From an uncultured Bermanella sp. (lineage in GTDB: Bacteria; Pseudomonadota; Gammaproteobacteria; Pseudomonadales; Oceanobacteraceae): a stretch of DNA of 8,049 nt. The stretch is taken from positions 1 to 8,049 of the forward strand of contig CAJXIK010000084.1 in the NCBI GenBank assembly GCA_913054445.1. The letters are read 5' to 3'. A program made the translations under genes and the position numbers. Under the pieces are notes generated by a model that saw nothing but the letters and a program-made list of their open reading frames with translations, had not been told where the DNA came from and did no database searches. Of the stretch, positions 4,471 through 8,049 are shown one piece after another (positions within the stretch are counted from its first letter, which is position 1; every line of letters starts with the position of its first letter).

Positions 4471-4569
4471 TCGGGCACGGGGTGCCCTCTTACGAGCGCC
4501 ATGAGCCATCGGGCACGGGGTGCCCTCGTACGAGTACCATGAGCCATCGGGCACGGGGTGCCCTCGTAC
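4471..4569 (-). repeat. Three inverted REP-like palindromes (38-bp period)
   Basis: Units lie at 4471-4493, 4509-4531 and 4547-4569, exactly 38 bases apart. On the minus strand each reads GTAA or GTAC, GA, then the perfect stem GGGCAC/GTGCCC around CCC, then GA. The 15-base linkers are near-identical (GAGNNCCATGAGCCA type), so this is a tandem duplication and not a CRISPR. Together with 4423-4445 it repeats the plus-then-minus layout found after queA. Confidence 0.85.
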
Positions 4570-4705
4570 GAGTATCATGAGCAATCGAGCGCCATGAGCA
4601 ATCAGGCCCAATAATTTAAGCGACACCTTTTAAAAAGCATACACTGGCCCTATTTAGGGTATTAAGATTTTATTAAGAAGTACTCGAAAGAGTGAGGAAA
4701 TAACC

Positions 4706-5077
4706 ATGTCCAAATTTATCTCAAGCCTAACCCTATTGTTGGCCACTATCTTACCGGCCAGCGCATTTGCCGAAGGTGCGGAAGCGCCAGCGGGCGGCGG
4801 TATCGAGCAGCTCATTTTTCTCGGCGGTTTCGTGCTGATCTTTTACTTCCTTATGTGGCGTCCACAGAGCAAGCGTGCCAAAGAGCACAAGAACTTGCTG
4901 GCGGAACTCGATAAGGGCGTTGAGGTGGTCACCAGTGGCGGCATGATCGGTAAAGTTATGAAGGTTAGTGACGAGTTCGTGATGCTTAAAATATCAGACA
5001 GTGTCGAGCTGCCCATGCAGAAGCAAGCCATCGCGGCGGTTTTGCCTAAAGGCACCATCAAGTCTATTAAAGAATAA
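4706..5077 (+). CDS. yajC: Sec translocon accessory subunit YajC
   Basis: YajC is a small inner-membrane protein that associates with SecD and SecF and through them with SecYEG. The 123-aa product has a membrane segment at about 34-50 (LIFLGGFVLIFYFLMWRP), then the family's basic motif RPQSKRAKEHKNLL (52-65), then a cytosolic beta-rich domain with KGVEVVTSGGMIGKV (70-84) and AAVLPKGTIKSI (110-121). The first 22 residues form an extra hydrophobic stretch ending ASAFA, which looks like a cleavable signal peptide and makes the protein longer than the 110-aa E. coli form. GAGGAAA about 9 bases upstream supports ATG 4706. No clear promoter was found in the 130 bases after the REP cluster. Confidence 0.95.
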   Translation: MSKFISSLTLLLATILPASAFAEGAEAPAGGGIEQLIFLGGFVLIFYFLMWRPQSKRAKEHKNLLAELDKGVEVVTSGGMIGKVMKVSDEFVMLKISDSVELPMQKQAIAAVLPKGTIKSIKE

Positions 5078-5114
5078 TTCGTACACGTATTTCATATTCT
5101 AATTAATAAAAAAA

Positions 5115-5143
5115 GTAGGCCGCCAGCATCACGATGGGCGGCC
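5115..5143 (+). repeat. GTAG-footed hairpin between yajC and secD
   Basis: GTAG (5115-5118) leads directly into GCCGCC (5119-5124), then AG, CATC-AC-GATG, then GGCGGC (5137-5142). One more G-C pair (5118/5143) closes the stem. The GTAG foot plus GC-rich imperfect stem is the classic REP form, but the sequence is unlike the queA/tgt family. On the minus strand the stem is followed by TAC and a T7 run, so it could also block antisense transcription into yajC. Confidence 0.55.
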
Positions 5144-5154
5144 AACATCGTTTG

Positions 5155-5170
5155 AGATTGCCTGCAATCT
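5155..5170. other. 16-bp palindrome upstream of secD
   Basis: AGATTGC (5155-5161) and GCAATCT (5164-5170) are exact reverse complements with two central bases. It ends 34 bases before the secD ATG. It may be a small leader hairpin or an operator; no T-tract follows. Confidence 0.3.
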
Positions 5171-5204
5171 TGCTCGGCCTCTCAGAAACTAGGAACTCTT
5201 GCTT

Positions 5205-7070
5205 ATGTTAAATAAGTATCCCCTGTGGAAATATCTGCTGATTCTCATGGTGTGTGCCATGGGTGTTATCTATGCCATGCCCAACCTGTATCCACCCGAC
5301 CCGGCGGTGCAAATTACCCCGACCAAGAGTGGTGGTGTGGTGGATGATTACACGCTCAAGCGGGCGCTGGCGGTGCTAAAAGATGCGGATATCGCCTACT
5401 TTGGTGAGCAAATAAAAGACGGCAAGACCGCCCTCATTCGTTTGCAAGACAGCGAGCAGCAGCTACAAGCCAAGGGGATTATTCAGCGTAAGTTGGGAGA
5501 CGGTTTCATCGTGGCGTTAAACCTCGCGGCCACCACGCCAGCATGGTTGGTCGATATGAATGCAGGCCCCATGACCTTGGGGCTAGACCTCAGCGGCGGC
5601 GTGCACTTCTTGATGGAAGTGGACATGGATGCCTTCTTAAAGCAGCGCATAGACAACTATCGCGCCGCTATTAAGCGCAGCCTGCGTGAGCAGAAGCTGC
5701 GTTACAAGCGGGTGGTGGCCAGTGGCGACACCGGCATTGCGGTTAAGTTTGCCAAGGAAGATGTGCGTGACGAGGCCTACAACTTCATGCGTCGTGAATA
5801 CCCAGAGTTTTTGGCCACAGAGCAAGATAAGGAAGGCGGCTTTTGGGTGACCCTAAGCCTCACGCCAGCCAAGATCAAAGAGTTTGAAGACTATGCCTTA
5901 AAGCAAAACCTCACCACCATCCGCAACCGCGTGAACGAACTGGGGGTGGCCGAGCCTTTAGTGCAGCGTCAGGGGCGTAACCGCATCGTCATCGAATTAC
6001 CCGGTGTGCAAGATACCGCCGCCGCCAAGAAAATTCTGGGTAAGGCCGCTAATCTCGAGTTTCGCCTAGAGGCCCTGCCAGATGCCAGCCGTTACAGCTC
6101 GGAAGAGTTTAACTTTAAGTCGCAGCCGGGTCGTCGTGCCCGCCTCGAGAAAGCCGTTATTGTGACCGGCGACAACGTGGCTAATGCCCAACCGTCGTTC
6201 GATCAAAATGGTCAGCCCATGGTGAACATCACCCTAGATGGCACCGGTGGTGCCATGATGGGCAAGGTCACTAAGACCTCCTTGCAGCGTCGCATGGGTG
6301 TGCTCTTCGTCGAGCATAAAGTACGCACCCGTTACGAGATGAAGGACGGTGTCGAGGTGGCAGTGGAAGATAAATTTGTCGAGAAGAAAATTATCTCCCT
6401 AGCCACCATTCAAGGTGTATTTGGTTCTAAGTTCCAGGTGACTGGGCTCGAACCAGCCGAAGCCTCTGAATTTGCCTTGTTACTGCGTGCCGGAGCCTTA
6501 GCCGCGCCCATGTATTTCGTGGAAGAGCGCACCGTGGGCCCAAGCCTAGGTAAAGAAAACATCGAGCTGGGCGTGATGAGCGTGCAGCTGGGCCTAGCCG
6601 TGGTGCTGTTGTTCATGCTGTTTTACTACCGCACCTTTGGCGTGTTTGCCAACGTGGCGCTGGCGGTTAACCTGCTGTTGTTGATGGCGGTCATGTCCAT
6701 GTTGGGCGCGACCCTAACGCTGCCGGGCATTGCCGGTATCGTCTTGACCGTGGGCATGGCGGTGGATGCCAACGTGCTGATATTTGCCCGTATCCGCGAA
6801 GAATTGAAGTCGGGCTTAAACCCCCAGCAGGCCATTCACTCGGGCTACGACAAAGCGTTTTTGACGATCTTCGATGCCAATATTACCACCCTCATCGTGG
6901 CGGTGATCTTGTTTGCGGTGGGTACTGGGCCGGTGAAAGGCTTCGCGGTGACGCTCTCCATCGGTATCTTAACCTCCATGTTTACCGCCATCGTGCTCAC
7001 CCGCGCCCTGGCCAACCTGACCTACGGCGGACGCCGTGTTGAAAGCCTGTCCATAGGAGGCCAAAAATGA
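5205..7070 (+). CDS. secD: Protein translocase subunit SecD
   Basis: SecD works with SecF as the proton-driven factor that completes protein translocation on the periplasmic side of SecYEG. The 621-aa protein has TM1 (11-29), then the large periplasmic P1 domain. That domain includes LGLDLSGGVHFLMEVD (125-140), NLTTIRNRVNELGVAEPLVQ (235-254), RIVIELPGVQDTAAAKKILG (260-279) and APMYFVEERTVGPSLG (434-449). Five more membrane segments follow (about 457-475, 482-500, 508-528, 553-573 and 581-603). TM4 carries GMAVDANVLIFARIREE, whose D521 matches the proton-relay aspartate. I start at ATG 5205 (MLNKYPLWKY, family N-terminus) and not the in-frame TTG at 5199; AGGA lies 10 bases upstream. The stop overlaps the secF start. 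Confidence 0.97.
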   Translation: MLNKYPLWKYLLILMVCAMGVIYAMPNLYPPDPAVQITPTKSGGVVDDYTLKRALAVLKDADIAYFGEQIKDGKTALIRLQDSEQQLQAKGIIQRKLGDGFIVALNLAATTPAWLVDMNAGPMTLGLDLSGGVHFLMEVDMDAFLKQRIDNYRAAIKRSLREQKLRYKRVVASGDTGIAVKFAKEDVRDEAYNFMRREYPEFLATEQDKEGGFWVTLSLTPAKIKEFEDYALKQNLTTIRNRVNELGVAEPLVQRQGRNRIVIELPGVQDTAAAKKILGKAANLEFRLEALPDASRYSSEEFNFKSQPGRRARLEKAVIVTGDNVANAQPSFDQNGQPMVNITLDGTGGAMMGKVTKTSLQRRMGVLFVEHKVRTRYEMKDGVEVAVEDKFVEKKIISLATIQGVFGSKFQVTGLEPAEASEFALLLRAGALAAPMYFVEERTVGPSLGKENIELGVMSVQLGLAVVLLFMLFYYRTFGVFANVALAVNLLLLMAVMSMLGATLTLPGIAGIVLTVGMAVDANVLIFARIREELKSGLNPQQAIHSGYDKAFLTIFDANITTLIVAVILFAVGTGPVKGFAVTLSIGILTSMFTAIVLTRALANLTYGGRRVESLSIGGQK

Positions 7071-7978
7071 AAGATTTGAATTTCATGGGCGTGCGCAAGA
7101 TTGCCGCCATCGTCTCTATTGTGTTGCTGTTAACCTCCATCGCTTCCTTGACCTATCAGGGCTTAAACCTGGGCCTGGATTTCACCGGCGGCACCCTCAT
7201 TGAGGTGGGCTATGAAAATAAGGCCGACATTCCGCACATTCGCAAGACTCTAGAAGATGCCGGTTACCGCGATGTGACCGTGCAAAACTTTGGCTCCGAG
7301 CAAGATGTATTGGTGCGCATGTCGGAAGCCTATCGCGCTAATTTAGGTGACGAGGTGCTGGCCACCTTACAGAGCAGCAGCGACGAGGCGGTGGCAATGC
7401 GCCGCGCCGAATTTGTGGGTGCGCAGGTGGGTGAAGAGCTGCGCGATCAGGGCGGTTTGGCCTTGCTGCTGGCCCTGGCCGTGGTGATGCTGTACGTGGC
7501 GGCGCGCTTCCAGTTTAAATTCTCGGTGGGCGCGGTGGTGGCCCTAATGCACGATGTGATCATTATTCTCGGCGTATTCTCTGTGTTCCAGTTTGAATTT
7601 GACCTCACCGTGATGGCGGCACTGCTGGCGGTGATCGGTTACTCGCTAAACGATACTATCGTGGTGGCCGACCGTATTCGTGAAAACTTCCGCATCATTC
7701 GTCAGATGCAGCCCATGGATGTGATTAACCGCTCCCTGACACAAACCCTAGGGCGTACCGTCGTGACCTCCTTCACCACCTTAATGGTATTGCTGGCGCT
7801 ATTGTTCATGGGCGGCGAGAACATTTACTACTTCGCCCTGGCATTGAGTATCGGCGTGATAGTGGGTACTTACTCATCTATCTATGTATCTGCCAATATT
7901 TTGCTGATGATGGAAATCACCCGCGAAGACTTATTGCCACCTGAAACCGACGACAGCGAGTTAGACGAGATTCCATAA
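7067..7978 (+). CDS. secF: Protein translocase subunit SecF
   Basis: SecF is the partner of SecD in the inner membrane. The 303-aa protein has TM1 (10-30), then the periplasmic P4-like domain opening with LNLGLDFTGGTLIEV (33-47), then RAEFVGAQVGEELRDQG (113-129) leading into TM2. Five membrane segments follow from about 130 to 283. TM4 holds AVIGYSLNDTIVVADRIREN (188-207), with the conserved functional aspartate D196, and R230 lies in the TLGRTVVTS segment that follows. The acidic tail (PPETDDSELDEIP) is cytosolic. The ATG shares four bases with the secD stop (ATGA), and a full AGGAGG lies 7 bases upstream, so the two are translationally coupled and made together. A terminator follows at 8003-8029. 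Confidence 0.97.
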   Translation: MKDLNFMGVRKIAAIVSIVLLLTSIASLTYQGLNLGLDFTGGTLIEVGYENKADIPHIRKTLEDAGYRDVTVQNFGSEQDVLVRMSEAYRANLGDEVLATLQSSSDEAVAMRRAEFVGAQVGEELRDQGGLALLLALAVVMLYVAARFQFKFSVGAVVALMHDVIIILGVFSVFQFEFDLTVMAALLAVIGYSLNDTIVVADRIRENFRIIRQMQPMDVINRSLTQTLGRTVVTSFTTLMVLLALLFMGGENIYYFALALSIGVIVGTYSSIYVSANILLMMEITREDLLPPETDDSELDEIP

Positions 7979-8002
7979 GTCGCGCGCCAGTATCGTGTTC
8001 AC

Positions 8003-8029
8003 AAAGGCTCACCAAGGTGGGCCTTTTTT
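8003..8029 (+). terminator. Rho-independent terminator of yajC-secD-secF
   Basis: AAAGGCTCACC (8003-8013) pairs with GGTGGGCCTTT around AA, with one T-G wobble, and the stem runs into T6 (8024-8029). It lies 25 bases after the secF stop and marks the end of the operon. A further palindrome, GGCCAT/ATGGCC (8032-8045), follows directly but is cut off by the window edge. Confidence 0.9.
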
Positions 8030-8049
8030 ATGGCCATGGATGGCCGGTA

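Noticed and set aside
4471..4569. CRISPR-like array of palindromic repeats at a constant 38-base period
   Set aside because: The 15-base segments between palindromes are nearly identical, so they are not spacers, and there are only three units with no cas genes. It is a tandem REP-like repeat.
4323..4626. Two overlapping minus-strand frames rich in GHPVPD motifs
   Set aside because: They are translations of the inverted REP-like palindromes and the antisense end of tgt, with no sign of real protein coding.
5199..5204. TTG start for secD two codons upstream
   Set aside because: ATG 5205 gives the conserved MLNKYPLWKY N-terminus, although the AGGA at 5191 could serve either start.
8032..8045. 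GGCCAT/ATGGCC palindrome after the secF terminator
   Set aside because: It is short and at the window edge; it does not carry the GTAN-GA plan of the other palindromes, so I cannot assign it to them.

Overview
The window is a gammaproteobacterial chromosome segment. The evidence is the gene order queA-tgt-yajC-secD-secF, an E. coli-sized QueA (355 aa) and Tgt (375 aa), and a SecD starting MLNKYPLWKYLLI, as I recall for Pseudomonas and its relatives. I place it no finer than a probably Pseudomonas/Cellvibrio/Oceanospirillum-type gammaproteobacterium.

Region 1 (1-1692) is an AT-richer accessory segment bounded by two copies of the 3' part of a tRNA-Leu(CAA) gene on the minus strand. The copy at 1608-1692 is a complete tRNA. 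The copy at 98-153 is only the 3' half, cut in the anticodon stem. The two 60-bp blocks (94-153 and 1604-1663) match at 57 positions. This is the layout left when an element integrates into the 3' half of a tRNA gene, restores it, and pushes the original 3' end to the far side. The enclosed ~1.45 kb has no integrase. It holds two small unrecognised minus-strand genes (336-548 and 744-974), their likely terminators and leaders, and an unusual run of five small hairpins (1057-1202).

Region 2 (1693-8049) is core genome on the plus strand. queA and tgt encode the last and first dedicated tRNA-level steps of queuosine synthesis: Tgt puts preQ1 into position 34, and QueA converts it to epoxyqueuosine. 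yajC, secD and secF encode the SecDF-YajC accessory complex of the Sec translocon; secD and secF overlap by ATGA, and a strong terminator follows secF.

The queA-tgt and tgt-yajC gaps are filled by one family of short palindromes that resembles REP/BIME sequences. Each has a GTAN tetranucleotide, then GA, then a six-base-pair hairpin with a three-base loop, in tandem copies of both orientations. In both gaps the first copy's GTAG contains the TAG stop codon of the upstream gene. A different GTAG-footed hairpin lies between yajC and secD. These palindromes and the tRNA-bounded mini-island are the parts most worth a second look.
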